Positions 25,615-34,889 of a stretch of DNA of 64,000 bases are shown piece after piece. The stretch covers positions 81,809-145,808 of the forward strand of contig DASZBJ010000017.1 in NCBI GenBank assembly GCA_035944115.1, read 5' to 3'. Numbering within the stretch: the stretch's first letter is position 1; the number at the start of each line of letters is the position of its first letter. This stretch comes from Candidatus Babeliales bacterium. Lineage in GTDB: Bacteria > Babelota > Babeliae > Babelales > Vermiphilaceae. Both the position numbers and the translations under genes were made by a program. The notes under the pieces are model-generated. The model did not search any database. It was not told where the DNA came from and worked only from the letters and a program-made list of their open reading frames with translations.

Positions 25615-27572
25615 AGCATATATATAAGAACTTATTCGAACATTTCTCACTATTTATAAACGGAAACGAGAACAAGCAACTCCCGATCGTCGTCGCGAGC
25701 CGCCATTGGCGTGCGTGGCGATCCAGCTTAGTAAAGGAGTATTTTAGTAAAAACAGGACAAAATATTTATTTAGTCGCGCTCATACTGAGCGCATAATTT
25801 CCTGGATCACCACGCATTCGCTCGTGACGACGATAATGAATACCACCTGCACCTTAGTAGGTTTTTGCATTGCAAAAACTCCCTTTTTAAGGATATTTAA
25901 TCAATTATTTAACTTTCGGATGAGCTCTAGATATTGTGCAGTAATCACCGTCTTATTATTACCCTCTGTGCAGTTGACCGCTGTGCCCTTATCAGCAACG
26001 CAATTGCATCAATATTTTTGGGCGAACTATCAATTATTTAATCGTGATGCTCATCAAACCAATACCTGGTACCAAGAACTTCTACAAAATAACCCTCCCA
26101 TTTACGTGTATAAAGGGTATTTAGATTTTTTAACGGGTGTTGGCCAATTTCAACGCATTGTTGCGCTCATGCCACAACTTGATCCCCATTTTACCACTGA
26201 CGTTGATATACAACTCCAGTTCGCCCAAGCGCTACAACAAACGGGCAACAACCAAGAAGCTGAAAAAAGATTTATCAAGTTACATGAAACATTTAAGACA
26301 AATACCACCGTTGTTTTTCAAACCGCGTTAGTGTATGTAAATCGCAAAGATATAGACCGCGCTCTACACACCATTGATACATTTCTTAATAGTACGCCAA
26401 AACGACCAAATAACTTCGTTTTTCACTTTTTAAAAGCGCAAATATATTTACAACTCCAAAATAAAGAGAAAGCATTAGAGGCAGTAACTGCATGCCTAGA
26501 TATGCACAAACAGTTTGATAAAGGATGGTTGCTCTTTGCGTTATTACAAGAACAAAAAGGTGCATTACAAGAAGCAATCACCGGATACACAAATTTTTTA
26601 GAAATTAGTAAATCAAGCGATCCTGCTCTCCATCAACATCTATTGCAACTAACTTTTTTACAAAAAAATAACCAATCTTCACAACCAACGATTAATACAC
26701 ACTTTTCTCTAGCACTCACCTCTTTTGACGAAAAAAAATATGACACCGCACTGCAACAGATTAACCAATGCCTGAAGCAACTACCTGCCGATCCACAAGC
26801 TCGATTACTTAAGATCCAAATCCTTTCTGCTCTTAATAAATACAATGATGCTGCTAAAACAATTAAAACATGGATCTTAGAACAACCAAGCGAAGACGAA
26901 TGGTACATGGCCCTTTGCCTGCTCTGCACCTCAGGGTTTGAGCCCAAAAAAGCAATTAAAGTCTTAGAAGCCGTCGTACACCAATATCCTAACAATATAA
27001 AACCATACTTATACTTGGCGGATCTTTGCAGTCGTGCCGGAATTTTGCAAACTGCAGTCACCTATCACGAAAAAATATTACAGATTACGCAAGACCCTCT
27101 GTTGCAAACTAAGGTGCTCTTTAACTTAGCACGCCTGTACTATGGCAAACAAAAATTTAACAAAGCAGAGGCTGCATTAGAACAAGGATATGCCCTGGGA
27201 CAAAACTTCCTGCCGCTCCTTAATTTACTTGCATATAATTATGCAACGCAAAGTAAAAACCTTACCAAGGCAGAACAACTGATTAAAACTGTCCTAGAAA
27301 AAAGTACCAACCCCCACTTTCTCGATACCTATGCATTGGTACTCTATAAACAAAAAAAATATGATCAAGCACTCCAGATCTTACAATCGATTACAGAACA
27401 AACTCCTCAGGACTTCACTATCTTAAAACATCTTGCAAAAACCTATCATCGATTAGGTGACAGTCCAAAAGCAGTAGAAACCATACAAAAAGCGACTGCC
27501 ATAGCACAAACCGAATCTGAAAAAAATAAGGCACAATTTATCTTAAATCAATGGAACCAAACAACATCATGA
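25611..27572 (+). CDS. TPR-repeat protein with a MITE inserted in its signal peptide
   Basis: The product is 653 aa from ATG 25611, which overlaps the dciA stop and has AGGAGA upstream. Codons 1-5 (MKHIY) are followed by about 101 codons of MITE sequence, then the hydrophobic core RYCAVITVLLLPSVQLTAVP. Removing the 300-bp element and one 3-bp target copy gives MKHIYKYCAVITVLLLPSV, a normal signal peptide in frame. The remainder is about twelve TPR-like helical hairpins. Such proteins act as envelope scaffolds. Today's product either carries an internal signal or starts at ATG 25920, which the MITE end supplies, though no good ribosome site precedes it. Confidence 0.82.
   Translation: MKHIYKNLFEHFSLFINGNENKQLPIVVASRHWRAWRSSLVKEYFSKNRTKYLFSRAHTERIISWITTHSLVTTIMNTTCTLVGFCIAKTPFLRIFNQLFNFRMSSRYCAVITVLLLPSVQLTAVPLSATQLHQYFWANYQLFNRDAHQTNTWYQELLQNNPPIYVYKGYLDFLTGVGQFQRIVALMPQLDPHFTTDVDIQLQFAQALQQTGNNQEAEKRFIKLHETFKTNTTVVFQTALVYVNRKDIDRALHTIDTFLNSTPKRPNNFVFHFLKAQIYLQLQNKEKALEAVTACLDMHKQFDKGWLLFALLQEQKGALQEAITGYTNFLEISKSSDPALHQHLLQLTFLQKNNQSSQPTINTHFSLALTSFDEKKYDTALQQINQCLKQLPADPQARLLKIQILSALNKYNDAAKTIKTWILEQPSEDEWYMALCLLCTSGFEPKKAIKVLEAVVHQYPNNIKPYLYLADLCSRAGILQTAVTYHEKILQITQDPLLQTKVLFNLARLYYGKQKFNKAEAALEQGYALGQNFLPLLNLLAYNYATQSKNLTKAEQLIKTVLEKSTNPHFLDTYALVLYKQKKYDQALQILQSITEQTPQDFTILKHLAKTYHRLGDSPKAVETIQKATAIAQTESEKNKAQFILNQWNQTTS
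25628..25927. mobile_element. MITE copy 2 (300 bp), inserted in frame
   Basis: Its left end GAACTTATTCGAA and right end TTCGGATGAGCTC are diverged versions of copy 1's perfect ends. The flanks are TAA (25625-25627) and TAG (25928-25930), a target duplication with one change. The internal inverted repeat (CGATCGTCGTCGCGAG / CTCGTGACGACG, GCGTGGCGATCCAG / CTGGATCACCACGC) and the CGCTCATACTGAGCG hairpin are kept. One frame runs through with no stop and shares ASRHWRAWRS and AHTER with copy 1, whose same frame has a stop mid-way. Confidence 0.85.
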
Positions 27573-28606
27573 ATCAAAACCAAACGATATGTTTTGTAGC
27601 CGGTCGATCGGGAGGACATATCATACCCGCATTAACTCTTGCACATGCACATAAAAAAGAGTACCCAACCAGCAGGGTACTCTTTTTTTCAACCAATACG
27701 CCCCTTGATACTGCAATTATAAGCGCAGATAATTCTGTTGATACCTATTATCAACTGCCTATGGATAACATTCCGAAACGATGGTATCGCATTCCAAAAT
27801 ATCTGTATCATGCGACACGTTCTTTTTTCACAAGCTTCTATCAGCTCTATAAACATAAGCCTGCACTCGTGATTAGCACCGGCGGATACATCGGGCTACC
27901 CGTCTGTTTTGCCGCATGGATTTTACGCATTCCCCTAGAACTGTGGGAACTCAATGCACTCCCCGGCCGCTCTGCACATCTTCTTGCACGTTTTGCAACA
28001 AAAATTCATGTTGTGTTTGATGCGTGCAAACAATATTTTCCAAAACAAAAAACGGTTGTTTCTGCGTATCCAATACGCTTTACAGAAAAACAGATTTCAC
28101 GCGAACAGGCATGCACTATGATCAATCTAGATCCATATAAAAAAACAATACTCGTTCTTGGCGGATCACAGGGCTCTGTCTCCATCAATACCATCATCAA
28201 ACAATCTCTTGCGCATATTGAAAATCTTCGCGCAGTACAATGCATTCATCAAACGGGAGCCGCCGATACTTCCAACTGGCACGAGATTTATGCTCAACAT
28301 AATATGCAAGCATATATCTGCGCATATACTAATGAAATCGAACCACTCTACAATGCAGCTGATCTGATTATTTGCCGCGCTGGTGCCGGCAGTTTATTTG
28401 AAACCGTCTATTTTAAAAAACCTGCTATTATCATTCCTCTTGAAACCGCTATTACCGATCATCAACTAGACAATGCGCGCGCGATTGCGCTGCAATATCC
28501 TGAGCTGTGCACGGTACTGCGGGAGCAGGATATAAAGCGTGATCCACAGGAATTCTACACAATGATTAATACATTGTTATATAAACACATAACCCAAAGA
28601 GGTTAA
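27569..28606 (+). CDS. murG: UDP-GlcNAc transferase of lipid II synthesis (MurG)
   Basis: The product is 345 aa from ATG 27569, which overlaps the TPR stop as ATGA. MurG adds GlcNAc to lipid I to give lipid II at the inner face of the membrane. Seen: GRSGGHIIPAL (variant of GGTGGHxxPA), STGGYIGLPV, ELNALPGR (family usually has ExNxxPG), GGSQGSVSIN, CRAGAGSLFE and ETAITDHQLDNA. GRSGG in place of GGTGG is the only unusual point. Length is normal. The string dciA-TPR-murG is overlapping and so co-translated. Confidence 0.93.
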   Translation: MNQNQTICFVAGRSGGHIIPALTLAHAHKKEYPTSRVLFFSTNTPLDTAIISADNSVDTYYQLPMDNIPKRWYRIPKYLYHATRSFFTSFYQLYKHKPALVISTGGYIGLPVCFAAWILRIPLELWELNALPGRSAHLLARFATKIHVVFDACKQYFPKQKTVVSAYPIRFTEKQISREQACTMINLDPYKKTILVLGGSQGSVSINTIIKQSLAHIENLRAVQCIHQTGAADTSNWHEIYAQHNMQAYICAYTNEIEPLYNAADLIICRAGAGSLFETVYFKKPAIIIPLETAITDHQLDNARAIALQYPELCTVLREQDIKRDPQEFYTMINTLLYKHITQRG

Positions 28607-28609
28607 AAA

Positions 28610-29629
28610 ATGAATATTGAAAAAACAAATGAGTATGCACATTTTTTACAAGAGATTAAGGATCGCATCAGGGACACTCAAGCTAATGCACTTAAATCAG
28701 TTAATAAATACCTCATATCTTTATACTGGAGTATAGGAAAAGACATAGTAGAAAAACAAAAGAAAAATGGGTGGGGTGATTCAGTAATAGAGGGGCTTGC
28801 TGTTGAATTGCAAAAAGCTCTCCCAGGCATCAAGGGGTTTTCCGCGAGAAATCTCTGGAAAATGCGCGATCTATACGTCTCGTACAGCTCTAAGGAAAAA
28901 CTGCAACCACTGGTTGCAGAAATTAGTTGGACCAATAATATTTACATTTTGGGTAAGTGCAAGGACCCTCTAGAACGAGAATTTTACGTGCGCATGGTGC
29001 GCAAGTACGGATGGAGTAAAAATAGTCTCATTAATCATATTTCCAATCAAACTTACGAAAGAACATTCTTAGGACAAAGTAACTTTGATGTAACTCTACC
29101 CGCTCAAATCCAAGATAACGCAAAACTTATTGTTAAAGATGAATATACATTTGATTTTTTAGAACTTGGAGACGATTTTAGTGAACGCCAGCTTGAAAAT
29201 TCTTTAGTCGCCAGAGTAGAAGATTTTTTAAAAGAAATGGGTGGCATTTTTAGTTTTGTAGGAAGACAATACCGCCTTGAAGTAGATGATAAAGAATATT
29301 TCTTAGATATCTTACTCTATCACCGTATACTCAGATGCCTTGTAATAATTGAACTCAAAATTGGTGAATTTATTCCCGAATACATCGGTAAAATGCAATT
29401 CTATCTTGCAGCTGTTGACGCCCAAGTAAAAACGGCCGAAGAAAACCCTTCGATTGGAATTATTTTATGTAAGTCAAAAAGTAAAATGACCGTAGAATAT
29501 GCTTTGAAAGAATCAAATAAACCTATCGGCGTTGCATCATATACAGTTGTCAAAAAGCTTCCCAAAGAACTTAAAGATCAACTTCCCAATGCTGAACAAA
29601 TCGCAAAGCTTATTGGCAAAATAGAGTAA
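28610..29629 (+). CDS. DUF1016 / YhcG-family PD-(D/E)XK nuclease
   Basis: The product is 339 aa. The N-terminal winged-helix-like region (about 1-150: YLISLYWSIGKDI, GFSARNLWKMRDLY, PLVAEISWTNN) and the C-terminal nuclease fold are both present. The active site is visible as EYFLDILLYH followed by LVIIELKIGEF (D...ExK, about 235-260) and then MQFYLAAVDAQ. YhcG proteins travel in defence and mobile neighbourhoods. It begins three bases after murG with no strong site of its own, and leads an accessory patch of broken toxin-antitoxin genes. Confidence 0.88.
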   Translation: MNIEKTNEYAHFLQEIKDRIRDTQANALKSVNKYLISLYWSIGKDIVEKQKKNGWGDSVIEGLAVELQKALPGIKGFSARNLWKMRDLYVSYSSKEKLQPLVAEISWTNNIYILGKCKDPLEREFYVRMVRKYGWSKNSLINHISNQTYERTFLGQSNFDVTLPAQIQDNAKLIVKDEYTFDFLELGDDFSERQLENSLVARVEDFLKEMGGIFSFVGRQYRLEVDDKEYFLDILLYHRILRCLVIIELKIGEFIPEYIGKMQFYLAAVDAQVKTAEENPSIGIILCKSKSKMTVEYALKESNKPIGVASYTVVKKLPKELKDQLPNAEQIAKLIGKIE

Positions 29630-29947
29630 AAATATGCTAGCACCGAAAGCTTTAGACTGAACATATTCAAAAATCCGCACCCTATTTATCCCAACCTATT
29701 AGCAAAGAAACAATGGGATCTCTCAGCAGAATTTACGGCATACTTGAATCCGCTCCTCATGGATACAATCCCATTCCAAGTAGCAATGACGCATATATAT
29801 AGGATCCTGACAATTCAACGTGCTTTCAATCATAGCTATGGACCCACAACATTTCGCGAATGGTTTCAGCACGAGGTTGCTATACGGCCTCATGTGGCAG
29901 AATTGATACGGACATATGCGAGCAAAAATACTCAATCGAATCACTGA
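29630..29947 (+). pseudogene. Gene fragment lacking a start
   Basis: One frame is open from just after the DUF1016 stop to 29947 and reads as plausible protein (FKNPHPIYPNLLAKKQWDL, then HIYRILTIQRAFNHSYGPTTFREWF). The only in-frame ATGs are late (29759 and beyond; 29744 is not ATG) and lack ribosome sites. It looks like the C-terminal part of a gene that lost its 5' end when the accessory patch was built. Parent family not recognised. Confidence 0.4.
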
Positions 29948-30046
29948 GGCATTCTATATCTCGTATGTTATTTATATTCCATAAAAAAATATAGTTAACG
30001 AGCTTGATCTTGCTATAAACAGAGCAAAAAAACTATAGGGAATATT

Positions 30047-30271
30047 ATGAAAAAAAATAAACATATCGGATCAAGCTTTGAAAGCTTCCTTGAAGCTGAA
30101 GGAATACTTGAGGAGGTAAGTGTTGCTGCCGTTAAAGCAGTTATCGCTCAAAATCTAAAAAATGAATTGATAAATCCTCAAACGGCAGTAAAGCAAAACT
30201 GCCGACACTGTCGGCAGAAATTAACTAGTCACATATCAATGTTGCAAAGTGCTTACTTTTTTATTGGATGA
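30047..30271 (+). pseudogene. Truncated XRE-type antitoxin
   Basis: The first 37 residues (KHIGSSFESFLEAEGILEEVSVAAVKAVIA) match the start of a widespread family of about 100-aa helix-turn-helix antitoxins that begin MKxKHIGSSFxxFLxxEGI. The helix-turn-helix itself is missing: after residue 40 the frame passes into unrelated sequence with a hairpin (CTGCCGAC/GTCGGCAG, about 30199-30217). AGGGA precedes ATG by five bases, so a short peptide may still be made. No toxin lies beside it. Confidence 0.6.
30195..30222. terminator. Strong hairpin ending the antitoxin fragment
   Basis: CTGCCGAC and GTCGGCAG form an eight-base-pair stem over a three-base loop; an overlapping alternative stem CGGCAGT/ACTGCCG starts at about 30182. 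No T-run follows, so termination is not certain; it may be part of an operator. Confidence 0.4.
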
Positions 30272-30564
30272 ATATCCATTTCAAAGCCAATTGCGTTCAA
30301 CACTGTTATTAAAGACGTAAATCGAGGGTTACCTTTTTTGGATAACATCCGATACAAATTTTGTTTGTTTAAATCCGTCTCTTCAGCCAAATCAGCAATA
30401 TTACCACCTTGTGCTTGCAATACATCGCGTAAAGCTAATAAGAACACACGCTCGTCTGGATCTGCAAGTGCAGCTTTAAGATATGCTGCCGTCTCTTGTG
30501 GATCTTGTAACTGTTCTAATAATAAATCTTGAAAGTCTCTAAATTGTCTTTTTTTTCGTATCAT
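30253..30564 (-). CDS. HigA-like addiction-module antitoxin
   Basis: The product is 103 aa from ATG 30564 (AAAGGG seven bases upstream). It matches the helix-turn-helix antidote family with FQDLLLEQLQDPQETAAYLKAAL, then FLLALRDVLQAQGGNIADLAEETDLNKQNLYRMLSKKGNPRFTSL, which contains the whole DNA-binding unit. Such antidotes bind the toxin and repress their operon. Its start lies within the 3' end of the toxin frame, as in working modules, but the toxin is ruined. Confidence 0.85.
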   Translation of the reverse strand: MIRKKRQFRDFQDLLLEQLQDPQETAAYLKAALADPDERVFLLALRDVLQAQGGNIADLAEETDLNKQNLYRMLSKKGNPRFTSLITVLNAIGFEMDIHPIKK

Positions 30565-30690
30565 CCATTTGCCCTTTATAATCAAGCCAATACCGCTGAG
30601 CTTTGAGAATATCACGTTCTTGGCTTTTTCTACAGCCAACAACTTATCTCTTATCCGCTAGCAGTACCCGTTCCTCACTCCGTTTTACAT
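30539..30690 (-). pseudogene. Decayed HigB/RelE-type toxin, C-terminal remnant
   Basis: On the minus strand, in a different frame from the antitoxin, the bases read ERVLLADKR, a stop, then VVGCRKSQERDILKAQRYWLDY and a stop at 30539-30541. The second part fits the family's C-terminal pattern LLxGGxKxxQxxDIxxA. No N-terminal half is found upstream before the next gene region. The toxin is therefore dead. Confidence 0.65.
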
Positions 30691-30750
30691 TAATCCCTGC
30701 TCTGATAATATTATCAATAGGTAATTATTAATTCAAAATAGGGGTTTTCA

Positions 30751-32226
30751 ATGAATAATTTCAAAACTGGTTCTTTGCTATTAATAGGTCTTGCTCTATT
30801 AACCCCACTAATAAGCTATGCACAGGGAGAACCTGAAAAGTCGACCTTGTGTATTAATTATCGTGATGCATTTGATCAGACCAAGCTTCATGAACAGTAT
30901 AAAGATCTTATGGTCATGTTAAATTGCCAGGATAATGTTTGTATAGACGGCCAAACTAAAACTGACTCACTACCAAAATTAGATACTGAACAGGTCAAAA
31001 AGTTACAAAAAGAATATACAAAGGCGTGTACTGATAAACTTAAAAAGGCACATAAATGGGTTATCATGGAGCCCGCACGCGAAAGTCTGACGTTAATGGC
31101 ATTAATTGCAACGGCAACAACAGCCGTTATTAAAGCGACAAGCAAAGACTCAATGGGAGGCAGTTTTAGCATTTTTAATGCTTTTACTCATGCTGCATTT
31201 CTTTCACTTGGCGTAATTCGTTCTGGCTTTCATCTTGCATTTCCACCAACTCATCCCCTTAATCCGCTTGAGAATCTTTTTGCCAAAAACCAATGTTTTA
31301 TTCCAAAAGCATTATGGCCAATTATTATTGAAAAATTTACCATTGCGCGTCAAAATCAATTTGAACAACGTGATGCCATGAACTTTCTTGAGTTTGCTCT
31401 TGGACTCACTACCTATCAGCCGTCAGCACCAATGACTATGGACGCCAACAAAATAAACGGAGTAATCAATGAACTTCATAAGCGAATCGACAGTTTCTTT
31501 GCTCACTATAACGACGCTTCAGATGGTGAATGTTGTCGAGCACTAAAGATCAATATTGCAAAATTTGTACTTGCTCTTGCAGGTGATACAAACATATGCC
31601 CTCGTTATATATATCTCCATGGGCCTGGTGGTATTGGAAAAACCCATTTTGTACGTACCCTGGCGCAATGGTTCCAAGAGCTCTTACCCGATACAACGCG
31701 CTTTAATGATCTAATTATTACTTCCGCTGATGAGTTAGAAGGAAATCAAAGACAACCAGGGTCTATGCTACGAGTGCTGCGCAATCAACTGATGGGCAAA
31801 AAGCGAGGATCAATTGTATTCATGGATGAAGCAACATGGCTTAATAAAGATGATATGATAAGCCCAGCAAAACGCGTATTTAATGGAAATCAGTCAAAGC
31901 TATCTACCAGTTATTTTGGTTCTGGTATGGATGGAACCGGTATTAATTTAAAATTGCCACCAATGCTTATTTTTGTAGCAAGTAATGAGGAAATAAAAGA
32001 TACCGCATTAGCAAGTAGATTTGATACTATTCAATATCCTACTCCGACCCCTACATTGTTAATTGCTCATGCTTTGCATGTTATAAAAAACAGTAAAGTA
32101 TTACCAATTAAAAGAAATGGGATAGCACAAGAAAAAGTAGAAGAATGGATAACACAAAACAAGATTAATAATTTCAGAGTGATCGAATCAAAAATCGAAC
32201 AGTTTATGATGGCAAAAGGTGAATAG
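30751..32226 (+). CDS. AAA+ ATPase with N-terminal signal sequence
   Basis: The product is 491 aa. It begins with a signal-peptide-like segment (about 1-24, LLLIGLALLTPLISYA) and two further hydrophobic stretches (about 113-129 and 142-156). The ATPase core follows: Walker A GPGGIGKTH (about 291-299), Walker B SIVFMDEAT, sensor-1 region FVASNEE and a likely arginine finger in ALASRFD. Depending on whether the inner stretches span the membrane, the ATPase faces the cytoplasm or the periplasm. A periplasmic ATPase would be unusual, as ATP is scarce there. Partner unknown. Confidence 0.8.
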   Translation: MNNFKTGSLLLIGLALLTPLISYAQGEPEKSTLCINYRDAFDQTKLHEQYKDLMVMLNCQDNVCIDGQTKTDSLPKLDTEQVKKLQKEYTKACTDKLKKAHKWVIMEPARESLTLMALIATATTAVIKATSKDSMGGSFSIFNAFTHAAFLSLGVIRSGFHLAFPPTHPLNPLENLFAKNQCFIPKALWPIIIEKFTIARQNQFEQRDAMNFLEFALGLTTYQPSAPMTMDANKINGVINELHKRIDSFFAHYNDASDGECCRALKINIAKFVLALAGDTNICPRYIYLHGPGGIGKTHFVRTLAQWFQELLPDTTRFNDLIITSADELEGNQRQPGSMLRVLRNQLMGKKRGSIVFMDEATWLNKDDMISPAKRVFNGNQSKLSTSYFGSGMDGTGINLKLPPMLIFVASNEEIKDTALASRFDTIQYPTPTPTLLIAHALHVIKNSKVLPIKRNGIAQEKVEEWITQNKINNFRVIESKIEQFMMAKGE

Positions 32227-32235
32227 AAAACGATT

Positions 32236-34143
32236 TCACACTAAAATAGTGATTCCTTGAGCATCCGCACCTGGGGTAACCATTTGCCCCGTAAGCTCGT
32301 TAATAGTCACTTCTTTTAACGTCGGATCAAACACAAACGTCTTTTGCGTTGCCGGTAACTCTTTATATAATCCAATCCAAATAGGAAACGCTGTACGTAA
32401 CGGAAACATATCTTTACCCATGTGACGACCATCATCATATCCAATATATACTGCCGTTGTCAGCTCTGGCGTTGAACCCACAAACCAACAAGTTCTAAAA
32501 TCACTGGTTCCTGTTTTGCTAATCGCATGCCCTTCAACCCATTTTTTTGGAAGCCGATCACGCGCCCGTATTAACCCTAAACTTAATGCTTTTGCCACCT
32601 GCCCAACAACTCGCGACGAGAGCACTCGCTCACATTCTGGATTACTTTTATATATTTTATTTCCCCAACAATCTTTAACCCACTTAATATAATGCGGTTC
32701 AACATACACTCCATCGTTGGCAAAGAGATTAAACATACCTGCAACTTCACGTAACGTAGCATCAACACATCCCAATGCAATCGATGGATATGGATGCACT
32801 GGCCCCGCTATCCGGCATTGTTTTGCCAAGTCTACTACTGGCTGTATCCCTGTTTTCAATAGCGTTTTAATGGTAATAATATTATTAGAGTATGAAAGCG
32901 CACGCGCTAATGTCATCGTGCCATCAAAGGTGTTATACACATTATTTGGCCTCCATACTGGGCCATAATTTTCTATTGCAATAGGCTCATCAACTTCCGT
33001 TTGGGCAAAATTGGCACCTTTCTGAACAGCCATAGCATATACAAGCGGTTTAAACGTAGACCCCATCTGACGCCGTGCTTGCAAAACACGATTCCATTTT
33101 GATTCTCGAAAATTAGCTCCTCCAACCAACGCTTTAATAGCCCCCGTCTGTACATCCAAAGAGATAAGCGCACCATCAACTCCGGGCAATACCCCAGACC
33201 GCAAAGATGTCAGCTGCTTATCAAATGCCGCTTGTGCATGGTGCTGCACCTGCCTATTAATGGTTGTCTGTACCTGGAAGCCTCCTGTATACAATGCCCG
33301 CTTTCCAACTAAATCTTCTAAAAAAAGCCGAAGTGTTTCTTTAAGATAGGGCGCTGATACCGTTGTATCTAGATCCTTAACAACCAGTTTTACTGCAAGC
33401 GCATCACGCATCTGCTCATGAGTAATGTGCCCCAATTGATGCATAACCGTAATAATCACATTGCGACGATTGGTACATGATAATGGTGATAAAATAGGAC
33501 AATAATGACGCGGTGAACAGATGACTGCTGCAAGCACTGCCGATTCATCAATAGATAACTCTGAAACATCCTTTGCCCAAAAACGATGCGCTGCTGCTTG
33601 CACCCCATAAATACCACAACCAAAATAGACATGATTTAAATATGTTTGCAATATCTGCTGCTTAGTAAGCTGATATTCAACAATTATTGAACAAATCTGC
33701 TCTTTGATTTTACGAATAAACATTTTACGTGAATCAAAAAAAAGTAACTTAACTAATTGCTGTGTAATAGTACTCGCCCCCTGCGCCTTACGTCCATGGT
33801 ACAGGTTAACCACAACAGAACGCAGTATTCCTCGTATTGATATGCCCGCATGCTCAAAAAATGAGCGATCTTCAGCCGCTAAAAATGCCTGAATCAAATG
33901 CGTTGGCATTTGATCATAGGGTACCGGTTCCCGCTTATCAAGCTGAAAACGAGTCCATTCTGCGCCAGAATCATCCAGAATAATAGTCGGCGCTCCAGGA
34001 TTATAATTTTCCAGCACCGAAAAGTTAATACAGTTATTATGCAGTAGAAAGAAAATCGCACCTAATGCACATGCAATAGCAAAGCAACCGCACAAAAATA
34101 AAGAAAGAATTATAGTCCGTAATTTTATTACCATCACTGCCAT
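32236..34143 (-). CDS. Class A penicillin-binding protein (PBP1A-like)
   Basis: The product is 635 aa, a bifunctional peptidoglycan glycosyltransferase and transpeptidase. One membrane anchor (about 8-35); glycosyltransferase motifs EDRSFFEHAGI (catalytic Glu about 91) and GASTITQQLVK (about 122); transpeptidase motifs STFK (about 370), SYSNN and KTGTSD. It is shorter than E. coli PBP1A (850) because the inserted OB and C-terminal regions are absent. It acts on the outer face of the inner membrane with lipid II made via MurG. It is convergent with the AAA+ gene. Confidence 0.93.
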   Translation of the reverse strand: MAVMVIKLRTIILSLFLCGCFAIACALGAIFFLLHNNCINFSVLENYNPGAPTIILDDSGAEWTRFQLDKREPVPYDQMPTHLIQAFLAAEDRSFFEHAGISIRGILRSVVVNLYHGRKAQGASTITQQLVKLLFFDSRKMFIRKIKEQICSIIVEYQLTKQQILQTYLNHVYFGCGIYGVQAAAHRFWAKDVSELSIDESAVLAAVICSPRHYCPILSPLSCTNRRNVIITVMHQLGHITHEQMRDALAVKLVVKDLDTTVSAPYLKETLRLFLEDLVGKRALYTGGFQVQTTINRQVQHHAQAAFDKQLTSLRSGVLPGVDGALISLDVQTGAIKALVGGANFRESKWNRVLQARRQMGSTFKPLVYAMAVQKGANFAQTEVDEPIAIENYGPVWRPNNVYNTFDGTMTLARALSYSNNIITIKTLLKTGIQPVVDLAKQCRIAGPVHPYPSIALGCVDATLREVAGMFNLFANDGVYVEPHYIKWVKDCWGNKIYKSNPECERVLSSRVVGQVAKALSLGLIRARDRLPKKWVEGHAISKTGTSDFRTCWFVGSTPELTTAVYIGYDDGRHMGKDMFPLRTAFPIWIGLYKELPATQKTFVFDPTLKEVTINELTGQMVTPGADAQGITILV

Positions 34144-34196
34144 CGGCTATGTAGAATTGCACCCACGATGGCACTAGAATAACAAAAAAACGTTAA

Positions 34197-34676
34197 TTAA
34201 GACACCGATCTATATGCACGGCTAACCGATGAACGTACTGTTTTATACATCTTTTTTACCGTATCTTTAGCGATATCCCGCAACTCCGGATCAAAACTGG
34301 CAAGCACAAACCATACCAATGAAACCACACCACCAAACGATACATAGGGATGCTTCATAAAAAAACTAGCCCAAAACGATTCCTGTCCAGCCTCATTGAC
34401 CTGTGGCAAGTCTCTCAGATCATCGAGCTGAAGTATTATATGCAGAGGCATATCCTCCTCTGCTTGCACCGGCACAGGCGCCTCATCTTGCTCGTTTGCA
34501 ACAGTTATCACACCATCTTTAATAACGACCGGAATAACTTTTTCTATTGAAAAGGACTGACTCAATAATGTATCAGGAATTTCTACCGCTACCGTCAATT
34601 CCGAATCATTACTAGCTATAAGTCCTCCTGCTACCCATACCACACAAAACAGCCCAAAAATCATATACCACCGCAT
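34197..34676 (-). CDS. Membrane protein of unknown function
   Basis: The product is 159 aa. AAGGAG lies eight bases before ATG. Signal peptide or first membrane segment (about 1-21), an acidic extracytoplasmic part (about 22-100), a membrane segment (about 111-127, VSFGGVVSLVWFVLASF) and a basic tail. It lies 53 bases upstream of the penicillin-binding protein on the same strand and may be co-transcribed with it. Confidence 0.7.
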   Translation of the reverse strand: MRWYMIFGLFCVVWVAGGLIASNDSELTVAVEIPDTLLSQSFSIEKVIPVVIKDGVITVANEQDEAPVPVQAEEDMPLHIILQLDDLRDLPQVNEAGQESFWASFFMKHPYVSFGGVVSLVWFVLASFDPELRDIAKDTVKKMYKTVRSSVSRAYRSVS

Positions 34677-34889
34677 TCTTCGCTCCTTTTTAAGATGCCA
34701 ATAAAACCCTTTTTACTATGCCCCCATAAAAGCCTGCATGTCAATCATATAGAAATACCATTTCTGATCAAAATAGCTTTTCACGAGGAAATATCCCCTG
34801 TAGCACACCCCCAATTGACTAACTGCATAGATATAATAAGCTGTAACTATATATAATTTTCTTTCTATATATAATAACGGAGGTTTATT

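Noticed and set aside
29744..29947. Intact 67-aa gene starting at 29744
   Set aside because: The frame is open and protein-like well upstream of this non-ATG start, and no ribosome site is present, so it is better described as a gene fragment.
30565..30642. 26-residue N-terminal extension of the HigA-like antitoxin
   Set aside because: The bases read as the C-terminal end of the toxin in another frame, and ATG 30564 has its own ribosome site.
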